DNA of 45,807 nt from Weissella oryzae SG25 (GCF_000691805.2 NZ_DF820497.1:1-45807); one strand, 5' to 3'. Positions 35,177 through 43,986 are shown, counted from the first letter of the stretch. Numbers and translations are program-made. Notes: generated by a model from the sequence alone, not told the origin.

Positions 35177-36523
35177 TTAGTACTGCTCTAAGTAGGTATC
35201 TAGCTCCCACTGAGAAACTTCTCGCCGATATGCTTGATACTCAAGATGCTTTGCGTCAACAAAGGTCCGCAATAAAGCATTACCCAGGGCATCCTTAATC
35301 ACCACATCACTTTCAAGGGCATCAATTGCGTCTAGCAGGGTATCTGGCAAATCAGTAATTCCCGCCCGTTTACGTTCACTTTCATCCATAAGGTAGATAT
35401 TTTGATCAACCGCATGATTTGGGGTCATCTCATGTTTAATACCATCTAGGCCAGCTGCTAAAACGGCTGCAAAGGCCAAATAAGGATTAGCAGTTGGGTC
35501 AACCGAACGTAGCTCTAACCGAGTTGAATTACCGCGAGCAGCTGGCACGCGAATCATTGGAGAACGATTTGACCCAGACCAGGCAACGTAGACAGGTGCC
35601 TCAAAACCTGGCGTTAGTCGCTTATAAGAATTGACGGTTGGGTTGGTAATCGCTGTAAAGTTTGCCCCGTGCGCTAACAAGCCACCCATAAACGAGTAAG
35701 CTGCCGCTGAAAGTTGCATCTCATCATCAACATCGTAAAATGCATTTCCTTCTTTGGTGAAGAGTGACATATTCATATGCATACCGTTTCCATTAATCCC
35801 TGAAATTGGCTTAGGCAAGAAAGTTGCATAAAGACCATGCTCACGAGCAATTGTCTTCACGATTAACTTGAAAGTCTGGATATTATCGGCCGCCTCAAGG
35901 GCGCTAGCATATTTAAAATCAACTTCGTGTTGACCCGGCGCTACTTCATGGTGCGCTGCCTCAACTTCAAAGCCCATCCGTTCCATTTCTAGGACAATTT
36001 GGCGCCGTGTATTCTCACCCATGTCCAATGGTGCTAAGTCAAAGTAACTTCCCTTATCATTCAACTTTGTAGTTGGATTACCATCCTCATCAAGCTTAAA
36101 CAAGAAAAATTCAGGCTCAGTTCCGATATTAAAAGCTTCAAAACCAGTCGCATTCATCTCTTTAAGAACACGCTTCAAGTTTCCGCGTGGATCACCAGCA
36201 AATGGCTTGCGCTCAGCAGTATAAATATCAGCAATTAGTCGTGCAACTTTTCCGCCACGCTCATCCGTTGCCCAAGGGAAAATCATAAATGTATTCAAAT
36301 CTGGATATAGGTACATATCTGATTCTTCAATTCGCACAAAGCCTTCAATTGAAGAGCCATCAAACATCAAGTTGTTTGCAAGCACCTTTTCTAGTTGTGA
36401 AACTGGTACTTCGACATTTTTGATTGTGCCAAATACGTCTGAGAACTGCAAACGTAAAAATTCAACGTTTTCTTCTTTAATCAACGCGCGAATATCGTCT
36501 TTACTGTATACCTTATGTGCCAT
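35177..36523 (-). CDS. glnA: Glutamine synthetase, type I
   Basis: The 448-residue enzyme makes glutamine from glutamate, ammonia and ATP. Marks are [24 protein letters not shown], the metal-site [10 protein letters not shown] and [18 protein letters not shown], and the ATP-site [16 protein letters not shown], followed by [30 protein letters not shown]. The length and absence of the adenylylation insert fit the GSI-alpha class of Firmicutes, which is feedback-inhibited and acts on GlnR. 24 bp after glnR in one operon. Confidence 0.98.
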   Translation of the reverse strand: MAHKVYSKDDIRALIKEENVEFLRLQFSDVFGTIKNVEVPVSQLEKVLANNLMFDGSSIEGFVRIEESDMYLYPDLNTFMIFPWATDERGGKVARLIADIYTAERKPFAGDPRGNLKRVLKEMNATGFEAFNIGTEPEFFLFKLDEDGNPTTKLNDKGSYFDLAPLDMGENTRRQIVLEMERMGFEVEAAHHEVAPGQHEVDFKYASALEAADNIQTFKLIVKTIAREHGLYATFLPKPISGINGNGMHMNMSLFTKEGNAFYDVDDEMQLSAAAYSFMGGLLAHGANFTAITNPTVNSYKRLTPGFEAPVYVAWSGSNRSPMIRVPAARGNSTRLELRSVDPTANPYLAFAAVLAAGLDGIKHEMTPNHAVDQNIYLMDESERKRAGITDLPDTLLDAIDALESDVVIKDALGNALLRTFVDAKHLEYQAYRREVSQWELDTYLEQY

Positions 36524-36547
36524 TAGAACTCCTTTAGCTATTAAACT

Positions 36548-36895
36548 CTACTGCCTAAATGAATTATGATTATTAAATCGCCCGATTCGCATTAGCTCGT
36601 CAGCAAAAGCCCGTCGCATTGCGGCATCGCCATTTTGTCGTTCGGTTGCAGCTTTCTTTTGGTCCATCTCATGAATATCAGCAATTGAATATCCAAGGTC
36701 CAGATAGTCCGCAATTTCAAAGAGCCGATCAACATCTTTTAGCGAATACCGTCGTTGTTTACCATTACCCCTTTGCGGAGTAATTAACTTTTGCTGATCA
36801 TAATAACGAATTTGTCGATCTGACAAACCGGTCAGCTCACGTACAACGCCAATTGGTAATACTGCCATTTCACGCCGTAATTCCCTTTCAACCAT
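36548..36895 (-). CDS. glnR: Nitrogen regulator GlnR, MerR family
   Basis: The 115 residues have the MerR-type winged HTH (LPIGVVRELTGLSDRQIRYYDQQKLITPQRGNGKQRRYSLKDVDRLFEIADYL in segments) and a C-terminal tail that in B. subtilis reacts to feedback-inhibited glutamine synthetase. It represses the glnRA operon when nitrogen is plentiful. A GlnR-type box lies just upstream of its promoter. Confidence 0.96.
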   Translation of the reverse strand: MVERELRREMAVLPIGVVRELTGLSDRQIRYYDQQKLITPQRGNGKQRRYSLKDVDRLFEIADYLDLGYSIADIHEMDQKKAATERQNGDAAMRRAFADELMRIGRFNNHNSFRQ

Positions 36896-36917
36896 ACGCT
36901 GCGACCTCCTTACAGTT

Positions 36918-36946
36918 ATAATAGCTTAAATTACATGCATCGTCAG
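36918..36946 (-). promoter_or_regulatory. Promoter of glnRA
   Basis: On the minus strand CTGACG (36941-36946) and TATTAT (36918-36923) are 17 bp apart. AAGGAGG follows downstream. Confidence 0.65.
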
Positions 36947-36952
36947 AACTAA

Positions 36953-36969
36953 TGTCATGTTTTCTTACA
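36953..36969. promoter_or_regulatory. GlnR box
   Basis: TGTCA-N7-TTACA matches the GlnR/TnrA consensus TGTNAN7TNACA at all fixed positions. It lies six bases upstream of the glnR -35 and covers the stop codon of miaA (36965-36967). Confidence 0.8.
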
Positions 36970-37900
36970 CGAATCTTGCTAATTCATCAATAATTTGGTC
37001 TAATTCGCTTGGGTGTTCAACCAAATCATACCAGTGGATATCCGTAAATTGATTATTAAACCAAGTTAATTGTCGTTTGGCATAACGCCGTGATGCTAAT
37101 TTTAATTGCTCACTAGCTTGCGCTAAGCTACTCTCCCCACGTAAATATGGGAATAATTCTTTATAGCCAATCGCCATTTTCGCTGTGCTGCTAGCCGGTA
37201 ATTTTTCAACCAATTGTGCTTCCGCCAATAAACCGTTTTCTAGCATCAAATCAACCCGCTGATTAATTCGGTCATATAATTTTTGCCGGCCAGTATTTAA
37301 ACCAATAATAAAGGCATTATATTGACGTTTTGCTACTGGTTGTAACGCAGAAAATGCCTGACCACTATGTTGTGAAATTAATAAAGCTCGGACTAATCGT
37401 CGAATTTGACCTGGTAGGATTCGTGCTTCACTAACTGGATCAACAGTAGCTAAGACCGCCCGAATACCGCTTTCACCTTCTTGCTGGACTTTTTTTGTCC
37501 ACGTTGCAACCTCTGCTTCAGGTAAATCAATATCCAAATTTGCCAGTGGCCGGTCGCCCAAAAGTGCTTGAATATAAAATCCAGTTCCACCCACAATAAT
37601 TGGCAATTTATTTTTGGCGGTAATTTCTTTAATTGCGGTTTGCGCTAAGGTTACAAATTTAGCTGCCGAAAAAGTTTCAGTTGGATCTGCGATGTCAATC
37701 AGATGATGCGGTGCAATGCTTTGTTCAGCACTAGTTGCTTTAGCAGTACCGACTGACAAGCCACGATAAATTTGCATTGAATCGCCTGAAATAATTTCAC
37801 CATTATATTTTTGCGCTAATTCAAGCGATAGTGCAGTTTTGCCAACCGCAGTTGGCCCAAGAATTACAATAATTTTAGGCAGTTCATTTTTTTCAAGCAT
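36965..37900 (-). CDS. miaA: tRNA dimethylallyltransferase
   Basis: MiaA adds the isopentenyl group to A37 of tRNAs reading U-starting codons. The ATG at 37900 follows GAGG; the longer open frame has no better site. The Walker A motif GPTAVGKT is at residues 15-22, with GEIISGDSMQIYRGL, HHLIDIADPTETFSAAKF, PIIVGGTGFYIQALL and RRYAKRQLTWF. The 311 residues are normal. It precedes glnRA, as in many Firmicutes. Confidence 0.97.
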   Translation of the reverse strand: MLEKNELPKIIVILGPTAVGKTALSLELAQKYNGEIISGDSMQIYRGLSVGTAKATSAEQSIAPHHLIDIADPTETFSAAKFVTLAQTAIKEITAKNKLPIIVGGTGFYIQALLGDRPLANLDIDLPEAEVATWTKKVQQEGESGIRAVLATVDPVSEARILPGQIRRLVRALLISQHSGQAFSALQPVAKRQYNAFIIGLNTGRQKLYDRINQRVDLMLENGLLAEAQLVEKLPASSTAKMAIGYKELFPYLRGESSLAQASEQLKLASRRYAKRQLTWFNNQFTDIHWYDLVEHPSELDQIIDELARFV

Positions 37901-38011
37901 ATCAACCTCATATTCAATAATTATTTTATTTTTCATCACAAATTCGATATATTAAAATTCCCTAAATATGATAAACTTATCTTAACAACATATTAAGGGA
38001 GGGACTTCACT

Positions 38012-38194
38012 ATGAAGAAGTTCGGTTTGGGTATTTTAACAGGTATTGCTGGTACAGTTGCAACTGTTGCAACAGCTGCTTTTACATTTCACAAAGTAGC
38101 AATTAAGCCAATCGAAGAAGAAGAGGCCAAGTTTGAAGCTACCAGCCGAAACAGCGCCCGTAAAGCCGCTCAATCACATGGAGTGCGCTATTAA
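38012..38194 (+). CDS. DUF3042 family protein
   Basis: The 60 residues match the short DUF3042 family of lactobacilli: MKKFGLGILTGIAGTVATVA, one membrane helix (about 4-27), then a charged tail with KPIEEEEAKFEATSRNSARK. GGGAGGG lies before the ATG. Function unknown. Divergent from miaA. Confidence 0.88.
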   Translation: MKKFGLGILTGIAGTVATVATAAFTFHKVAIKPIEEEEAKFEATSRNSARKAAQSHGVRY

Positions 38195-38246
38195 TCATTA
38201 TTTTAGCTATTAAATAGAGCCTTCGCAATGATTTGCAGGTTATTAC

Positions 38247-38293
38247 AAAAAGCGCCTATTGGTGATGTTTATTCATCACTAATAGGCGCTTTT
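38247..38293. terminator. Bidirectional terminator
   Basis: AAAAGCGCCTATT-G-GTGATG (38247-38266) and CATCAC-T-AATAGGCGCTTTT (38274-38293). It serves the DUF3042 gene and the convergent rhodanese-like gene. Confidence 0.88.
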
Positions 38294-38299
38294 ATTAAT

Positions 38300-38686
38300 T
38301 TATGGCTTTGTCTTACCAGTCCAGTTGATAAACCCACCCTTTAGGGTATAAACATCTGTGTAACCGGCTTTGTGTAGTTGCCGTAAAACACCGGCCAATT
38401 GTAGCCCACGTTCATCATAAAGAAAAAGGGGCTTATCTTTACGCAAAGCATCTAAAGAACTTTTAATCAAACCAGCTTGAATGTTGCGCGCACCCATAAT
38501 GTGTTTAGTGCTAAATGCACTTGGCTCGCGTAAATCAATAATTTGCTGATTTGTCATCTTTGCATCAAAATTGATTGCCTCTAGTTGCGTTGAATAACGA
38601 CTCACTGTTGAACGATTATAATATAGCATTCCTAGTGTATAAAGTGCCCAGACTGCAACAATAATTATTAATGTGGTAATAAGCAT
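38300..38686 (-). CDS. Membrane-anchored rhodanese-like protein without catalytic cysteine
   Basis: The ATG at 38686 follows AAGGGA; a GTG six codons earlier is the alternative. Residues about 3-22 form a membrane anchor and about 40-128 a rhodanese domain (IIDLREPSAFSTKHIMGARNI, YTDVYTLKGGFINWTG). In the active-site loop the usual C-x-x-G-x-R is replaced by D-E-R-G-L-Q (LFLYDERGLQLAG), so sulfur transfer is not expected. It may bind a ligand or partner protein. Family known as YqhL-like in Firmicutes. Confidence 0.85.
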   Translation of the reverse strand: MLITTLIIIVAVWALYTLGMLYYNRSTVSRYSTQLEAINFDAKMTNQQIIDLREPSAFSTKHIMGARNIQAGLIKSSLDALRKDKPLFLYDERGLQLAGVLRQLHKAGYTDVYTLKGGFINWTGKTKP

Positions 38687-38800
38687 AAAATTTGTTCCCT
38701 TCACTTAGTCAAGTTACTTTACCAATTTAATCTTACTTTGCCCAGCGAAACCGCTATCTTTTTTAGATTTCTTAAAAAAGTGACCGCCTTGTTGATACAA

Positions 38801-38851
38801 AAAAATAAGGTAACCCTTTCATTCTTAACCGAATAAAGTTGGTTACCTTAT
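38801..38851 (-). terminator. Terminator of the LysM-CHAP gene
   Basis: ATAAGGTAACC (38805-38815) and GGTTACCTTAT (38841-38851), with a T-run following on the minus strand. Confidence 0.85.
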
Positions 38852-38860
38852 CTATTTGCT

Positions 38861-39886
38861 TTATTGGTAAATAAATTGAATCCCTGATGGATTTGCAATT
38901 ACTCGGTTAGATACACCAGAATTACCAGCATAGTTCATCTCAGAAATAGTAATTGAACCATCTGAGTTAACTGAATCAACGACAGCCACGTGGCCATAGC
39001 CAGAAGCCCCATCAAGTCCAGGTGCAAACACAGCTACTGTTCCAGCAGCAGGTGTCCAACTAACACTATGTCCTGCAGCTTGGGCTGAAGCCCCCCATGC
39101 AGAAGCATTACCCCAGTTGTTACCAACCCAGCTAAGTGCACTCTTAACATAGTAAGTACATTGACCAGCTGGATATGAGTTATAACCTGAGTTAGCACTC
39201 GTAGTAGTATTTGTGCTTGGTGCTGCAACAGTAGTGTTTGTGTCAGCAGTTGTTGCGGTATTTACTTGATAAGTAGGTGCATTTTGTGCTGGTGCGCTTG
39301 ATTGGGCAGCGGCATCAACACTAGCAGCTGCTGCCTGTGAAGCAGCAATTGATGCAGCGGCTTCTGATGCAGCGGCAGCAGATGACACAGCGGCCTCAGA
39401 GGCAGCAATTGAAGCTGCAACAGCTTCTGACTGTGCGATTGCTGCTGATTGAGCAGCGGCTTCTGATGCAGCTTCTGATGCGGCAATGTCAGCAGCCGTT
39501 GCTTCTGATGAAGCAACAACCTCAGGCGCCTCACTAACTGCTGTAGGTGCAGCAACTGTATTTTGATTTGCCGTTAGATTTAGCCCTGCCCCAGCAATAA
39601 TCAAATCAGCATTGTTTAACCCATTAAGTTGTGCAATTTGTGCTACAGTCATACCAGTAGCTTGTGCAATTACAGAAACAGTATCCCCACTATTGATTGT
39701 GTAAGTGCCCCCTGCATTTGCAAGTGTTTGTTGTACTTGTGACACTGTATTTGCCTGCCAAGTACTTGTAGAATCGGCGGAAGCATCAGTAGTCTGCATC
39801 ATGGGAATTGCTGCAGCTGCTGCCATAACTGTTGCAGCGACCAACCCTTTATTTGTATTTTTTGCTAGAAATGTATCTTTATTCAT
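38861..39886 (-). CDS. Secreted LysM-CHAP peptidoglycan hydrolase
   Basis: A 341-residue secreted protein. The signal peptide (1-37) ends in ASA before DSTST. One LysM repeat (about 61-104: TYTINSGDTVSVIAQATG, IAQLNGLNNADLI) binds peptidoglycan. A long Ala/Ser/Glu linker (about 120-210) is a low-complexity repeat (AASEAAA units). The CHAP amidase/endopeptidase domain (about 235-341) has the catalytic C243 in PAGQCTYYV, H299 in GYGHVAVV and E316 in SEMNY. Such enzymes split peptide cross-links during growth and separation. A WalR box lies in the promoter region. It is a single gene. Confidence 0.94.
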   Translation of the reverse strand: MNKDTFLAKNTNKGLVAATVMAAAAAIPMMQTTDASADSTSTWQANTVSQVQQTLANAGGTYTINSGDTVSVIAQATGMTVAQIAQLNGLNNADLIIAGAGLNLTANQNTVAAPTAVSEAPEVVASSEATAADIAASEAASEAAAQSAAIAQSEAVAASIAASEAAVSSAAAASEAAASIAASQAAAASVDAAAQSSAPAQNAPTYQVNTATTADTNTTVAAPSTNTTTSANSGYNSYPAGQCTYYVKSALSWVGNNWGNASAWGASAQAAGHSVSWTPAAGTVAVFAPGLDGASGYGHVAVVDSVNSDGSITISEMNYAGNSGVSNRVIANPSGIQFIYQ

Positions 39887-39943
39887 TTTTTTAATATTCC
39901 CATCAATAATTTATATTTTTCTTTAAAGCATTAAGCAAAATTT

Positions 39944-39949
39944 ATTATA
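39944..39949 (-). promoter_or_regulatory. -10 element of the LysM-CHAP gene
   Basis: TATAAT on the minus strand, 58 bp upstream of the start codon. No clear -35; the WalR box lies at that place, as in activator-dependent promoters. Confidence 0.6.
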
Positions 39950-39970
39950 CGATATTTTCATGACAAGTTC

Positions 39971-39987
39971 TTTACAAAATTTTAACA
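39971..39987. promoter_or_regulatory. WalR (YycF) box
   Basis: On the minus strand TGTTAA-N5-TGTAAA matches the direct-repeat consensus TGTWAH-N5-TGTWAH at every position. It is placed 21 bp upstream of the -10, consistent with activation of the wall hydrolase gene by the WalRK system. Confidence 0.8.
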
Positions 39988-40006
39988 ATAAAAGTGTTGC
40001 TTTTTC

Positions 40007-40066
40007 AAAAAAAATAAGAATAACCGCATATTCCCCACTGATTGGTAATATGCGGTTATTCTTATT
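40007..40066 (-). terminator. Terminator after the PurK-like gene
   Basis: A 20-bp stem, perfectly paired (40013-40032 with 40047-40066), with a T-run after it on the minus strand. One arm covers the stop codon of the PurK-like gene. Confidence 0.88.
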
Positions 40067-41192
40067 TTTCACTAAATTTCCAAATATTAGCAATTTTCAA
40101 TTGATTTAATAAGTCATCCAATGGCAATCCACTGGCCAAAACATATCCGGCCTGCGGTCCAGTAGACGAATCTATTCCAAACATACTAATACGCCATTCA
40201 GGTTTAATTTGCCAATGCCGATATAAAGCAGTCAACTGCTCATGCGTAAAAGGCATTAATACAACTGGTGCAATTGGCTTAACTTCAACTAATGCTTGAC
40301 CAGTTAGCGCCCGTAAATGTTGCTCTGGAACTGAGATATTGGTGGCCAATTCATATAATTTCATCGTTTCCGTAATTCCTGCCGCTAAGTCACGCACATA
40401 AAGGAATCCACTATCACTATATAAAAATGAAACGGAATAAGCACCAACATAGGCAAGTGCATCACCTAAACGGCGTGCAATTGTTTGAACTTCAGTCTGA
40501 AAGTCACTAGTTAGCTTATCCAAGGTCCATGCCCTTCTAAGACCATATTCATCGAGTTCAGTTTGCCGAATTGGGTAAAAAACATAGTCACCGTTTTGCC
40601 CTCTCACCGCAGTGATTGCAAATTCTCGTACATTTTCTAACCAAGTCTGGACAATTAGCGTGCTACCATCAATTAAGCTTGCAACATTTCCCAAATCCCA
40701 CTCGCCGTGTAAAACAACTGTTTTTTCATGATGTTGATGTTTAAAAATTGGCTTGATTACCACTGGAAAGCCCAACTTTTTGGCCGCTGTTTCAACCTCA
40801 TCTAAAGTTGAAACCATCGTATAGGGTAAGATGTTCATTGATTGACTTTCAAATAACGCCCGCGACATTGCATGATCATCTGTCAAATCCAGCATCTCTT
40901 TGCCTTGAGGCAATTTTTCAACTGCTAACTCATCAATCAACTGACTTGGTAACCATGCTGAGGCATATGTCACCATGTTAGAAATCGCCGAAAATTCGGC
41001 ATTTACCTGCTGCCAATTGTCAGCTTGGATCACAAATTTATAGTCAGCGTAATTAAGGATTGGTGCTTTGGCATTTACGGAAAGTGCGGCAGTCTGATAC
41101 CCCATCTTCTGTGCAGCAAGGATTAAGTCACTACTTGCCATATTTTCCCCATAGATTCCAATTGTTGCGCCGGGTAGTATTGGTTCCTGCAT
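40062..41192 (-). CDS. PurK-like ATP-grasp protein, degenerate metal site
   Basis: The ATG at 41192 follows AAAGGA by eight bases. The 376 residues align by eye with PurK (N5-carboxyaminoimidazole ribonucleotide synthase): N-terminal PGATIGIYGENMASSDLILAAQKMGYQT, ATP-grasp KKLGFPVVIKPI and FPI-type segments, and EQHLRALTG near the end. The usual VEFF...NEIAPRPHNSGH block reads VSFLYSDSGFLYVRDLAAGITET, so the magnesium-binding Glu and Asn are missing. The neighbours are a wall hydrolase gene upstream and no purine genes. It is probably a paralogue with another or no catalytic role. Confidence 0.75.
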   Translation of the reverse strand: MQEPILPGATIGIYGENMASSDLILAAQKMGYQTAALSVNAKAPILNYADYKFVIQADNWQQVNAEFSAISNMVTYASAWLPSQLIDELAVEKLPQGKEMLDLTDDHAMSRALFESQSMNILPYTMVSTLDEVETAAKKLGFPVVIKPIFKHQHHEKTVVLHGEWDLGNVASLIDGSTLIVQTWLENVREFAITAVRGQNGDYVFYPIRQTELDEYGLRRAWTLDKLTSDFQTEVQTIARRLGDALAYVGAYSVSFLYSDSGFLYVRDLAAGITETMKLYELATNISVPEQHLRALTGQALVEVKPIAPVVLMPFTHEQLTALYRHWQIKPEWRISMFGIDSSTGPQAGYVLASGLPLDDLLNQLKIANIWKFSEK

Positions 41193-41206
41193 ATTCACAA
41201 TCCTTT

Positions 41207-41887
41207 CTACTTATTTATATCGTACTTATATAGTTGATACTTCTTTATTATAGCAATTACTTTTTGAGCATAGTCGGGATCTGTTGCATAACCACCAGTA
41301 TAGAGCGCTTTTGCTGCGTCTTCATAATTAGTCGCATTGATTACTCCTTGATAGCGTTGTGGATTATCAGTTGTGCCTAAAACCAATAATTTCGCATGTG
41401 ATTCCATTGATTCTTGCCAAGAATCATATCGACGGAAGCTGCCATCAATAGTAATCCAATGGTCATCAGTATATTCGGATGTTTTCAAGGTAACTGCTGG
41501 TTGTCCTGCAGCAGCCTTAACACCAAAGAAATTATAATAGGTCGATGATAATGTCGAGTGCCCCCAATTTGATTCTAACGCTGCTTGCGCAATTGAAATT
41601 GAAGCTCGTACCCCATAAACTTTTTCTAGCTTTTGAGCTTCTGGTCGAATTCGATTAATAAATTCCGCCTTAGTTAATTTATCAAAGGGCTCATTTGCTA
41701 ATTCAATTGCCGCTTCTCGCTTAACTTCTTGTTGTAAATTGTTTACGTACATAACCAAAGCAAAAAGTAATAATAAGGCAAGCAATACTCGTCCCCAAAG
41801 GACTTTACCGCGTCGAACAAATAAATTTACCGGTCGTAATTTGTAAAGATATTTACCCTTTATTCGTTTTTTTCGGCGCTTAGCCAT
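41207..41887 (-). CDS. Membrane-anchored GH73 N-acetylglucosaminidase
   Basis: The ATG at 41887 follows GGAGG by seven bases. The 226 residues have a strongly basic cytoplasmic start (MAKRRKKRIKGKY), a membrane helix (about 31-48) and an extracellular GH73 domain (about 70-226). Catalytic E105 lies in AQAALESNWGHS, with YNFFGVKA, FRRYDSWQESMESHAKLL and YATDPDYAQKVIAIIKKY typical of the family. It cuts the glycan chain of peptidoglycan. The stop is 14 bp before the PurK-like start, so the genes are in one transcript. Confidence 0.92.
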   Translation of the reverse strand: MAKRRKKRIKGKYLYKLRPVNLFVRRGKVLWGRVLLALLLLFALVMYVNNLQQEVKREAAIELANEPFDKLTKAEFINRIRPEAQKLEKVYGVRASISIAQAALESNWGHSTLSSTYYNFFGVKAAAGQPAVTLKTSEYTDDHWITIDGSFRRYDSWQESMESHAKLLVLGTTDNPQRYQGVINATNYEDAAKALYTGGYATDPDYAQKVIAIIKKYQLYKYDINK

Positions 41888-42045
41888 TACCACACCTCCA
41901 AAATCTAAAGCTCTTCCATTTTAGCACGTTCAATTTAAATATTGATATTAACATTTATAAATTAAAAGTATCTCAATGAGTACTTGTATTTTTATTTTCT
42001 ATCAATAATAATGAAAGAATATCAACTAACGGAGGGGGAAAAGTT

Positions 42046-42993
42046 ATGTCCCATACAATCTTAGCGCTCAGTAAGCTAAACTCAGCTGAACGAGATTCAT
42101 TATATCAACAAGGGTTTAAAATCCTCGATCCAGAAGCACTTACGAGTGCCGACTATGCAAATATTGAAATCATCTATGGTTGGGATGCTAAAATAGGACC
42201 CGCTATTCTAGCAACACCCAATAACCAATTAAAGTGGATACAATCATTTTCAGCCGGAGTAGATTACTTCCCCTTAGCTAAGCTTAAGGAAGCAAAGATT
42301 ACCTTAACAAATGCCAGTGGTCTAAAAGCGCACCCAATCGCTCAAACAATTTTAGGTTACATCCTTCATTTTGCCCGTGGCCTAAACTATTATGTTAATC
42401 AGCATAACTGGCAAACAGATTTAGATCAGTATACAATTGCTGAACTACCAACTGTAATCTTTGGCACCGGGCAAATTGGTCGAGAACTTGCTCGCCAGCT
42501 TAAAGCGCTTGGCGGTACTGTCTATGGTATTAATTCAACCGGTCACCCAGTCACTAACTTTGATCGAACTTTTAGCCTAGATGACTATAAGGAAGCTCTT
42601 GAGCTTTCAAAAGTTATTATCAATGTTTTACCAGCTACTGATAAAACTCACCACTTCTTTAATGAAGCCTTTTTCAAAGCTGCAGCAGGTAGCTTTCTTT
42701 ACGTTAATGCCGGCCGTGGTGTAACTACTGATAGTCAGGCACTAATCGCGGCAATTGATAAGAATCTGATTCAATATGCAGCTTTAGATGTCACAGAAGA
42801 AGAACCACTTAATCAGAATTCTGATCTATGGCGACACCCAAACATCCTTCTAACTCAACATACCAGCTGGGTTGAACATGCAGGACAGGGGCCAGCTAGC
42901 AATCTATTTAGTATTTTTAGCCAAAATATACCCGCATTCTTAAATAATCAAACATTACCTGTAAATGTGGTTGATTTAAATCGCGGCTATTAA
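42046..42993 (+). CDS. D-2-hydroxyacid dehydrogenase family protein
   Basis: The 315 residues have the NAD(P) motif GTGQIG (140-145) and the catalytic R224 (NAGRG), E253 (TEEEPL) and H272 (LLTQHTSW) of the D-isomer-specific family. The protein resembles the phosphoglycerate dehydrogenase-like or hydroxyisocaproate-like subgroup of lactobacilli; substrate not known. GGAGGGGG lies seven bases before the ATG. Single gene ending in a shared terminator. Confidence 0.9.
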   Translation: MSHTILALSKLNSAERDSLYQQGFKILDPEALTSADYANIEIIYGWDAKIGPAILATPNNQLKWIQSFSAGVDYFPLAKLKEAKITLTNASGLKAHPIAQTILGYILHFARGLNYYVNQHNWQTDLDQYTIAELPTVIFGTGQIGRELARQLKALGGTVYGINSTGHPVTNFDRTFSLDDYKEALELSKVIINVLPATDKTHHFFNEAFFKAAAGSFLYVNAGRGVTTDSQALIAAIDKNLIQYAALDVTEEEPLNQNSDLWRHPNILLTQHTSWVEHAGQGPASNLFSIFSQNIPAFLNNQTLPVNVVDLNRGY

Positions 42994-43009
42994 AACTTAA
43001 TTACTTTCT

Positions 43010-43038
43010 AAGGCAGCCAAATATTGGTTGCCTTTTTT
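43010..43038. terminator. Bidirectional terminator
   Basis: AAGGCAGCCAA (43010-43020) and TTGGTTGCCTT (43024-43034), with TTTT after it. It overlaps the end of the convergent HTH-TPR gene. Confidence 0.85.
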
Positions 43039-43876
43039 AATAATCAAAATAAGGCCGTACTTGCTCTTTTAGGCTAACATCCTTTGAAAATTCAGCCGCT
43101 GCATATGCCAACATCAATGCTTTTTGTTTCTGAACGTGCTGCTTTAGCTCTTTAGCACATTTAGCCTTTAAAATTTGAATATCAACCATCAAATGGTAGG
43201 TATCATTTTGAGCTAAACGTTCGATAGCTTTCTCTAACTCCTTGTCAGCCGCCTCATATCTTTTAAAATTATATTGTAATTGTGCTAACCGAAAATGAAT
43301 TGTTGCCACTATTTCCCGGCTAGCATCACGTTGCTTTTTTGGTAAATGATTACACTTCCTTGTAGCTTCTTTAAGAAAGTGCTCTGCCCTATCCTCATGC
43401 CCTAATTTAAAATATAAACAAGCCATCTCTGCTTGAATTTCTACCAATAGCAATATGCTATTAGGTAATAGATAAGTCTTAGCTAATTGTAGTGCTTCGA
43501 TTGCCTCGTTATCTCTGCGAAAGGCCATTTGCATCCTAGCACAAAGCAAATGATACTCAGCGACCGCAGCTGGTAATAATGCGTTACGCATACGCTGATT
43601 TGATAAAATAGTTGCCGCTTTATGCCATTGCCGTTTATTTAAAGCTTCACGAACCGCTTTTAATGGCTTAAGCTCCGTATAATTGCCATGAGTTACATCG
43701 GTAATCGAAATTTGTAGTCGCTCACATATTTTAAGTAGGATTGTCATACTCGTTATGTGATTCGTACTTTCTAAACGTGAGATTAATGACTGGTGACAAA
43801 TCTCATCTGCTACCATCCGTTGCGATAAGCCGAGCTTAATTCGCTGCCCTTTTATAAATTTACCATCTACAATCAA
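43037..43876 (-). CDS. HTH-TPR transcriptional regulator (RRNPP/Rgg-like)
   Basis: The 279 residues have an XRE-type HTH at about 5-62 (KGQRIKLGLSQRMVADEICHQSLISRLESTN) and a C-terminal helical repeat region (about 70-279) with TPR character (EMACLYFKLGHEDRAEHFLKEA, HFRLAQLQYNFKRYEAADKELEKAI). This layout is shared with peptide-responsive regulators of the RRNPP class. No cognate peptide gene was seen in the flanking 200 bp, so it may sense something else or a distant peptide. Confidence 0.8.
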   Translation of the reverse strand: MIVDGKFIKGQRIKLGLSQRMVADEICHQSLISRLESTNHITSMTILLKICERLQISITDVTHGNYTELKPLKAVREALNKRQWHKAATILSNQRMRNALLPAAVAEYHLLCARMQMAFRRDNEAIEALQLAKTYLLPNSILLLVEIQAEMACLYFKLGHEDRAEHFLKEATRKCNHLPKKQRDASREIVATIHFRLAQLQYNFKRYEAADKELEKAIERLAQNDTYHLMVDIQILKAKCAKELKQHVQKQKALMLAYAAAEFSKDVSLKEQVRPYFDY

Positions 43877-43986
43877 AATACTATACCTCCTCTTTAAAAA
43901 TCAGTTTAGCATTTGTGATTTTATAAACAAGTCACAGCCTTAACATTTTAAAGCCGTCCATATTATCGTAATAAGACCGTCAACAT

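Noticed and set aside
39300-39520. Possible CRISPR-like or tandem repeat array
   Set aside because: The repetition is codon-level Ala/Ser/Glu repetition within the linker, without regular spacers.
39262-39555. Leu/Gln-rich ORFs on both strands
   Set aside because: Other-frame shadows of the Ala/Ser/Glu-repeat linker in the LysM-CHAP gene.
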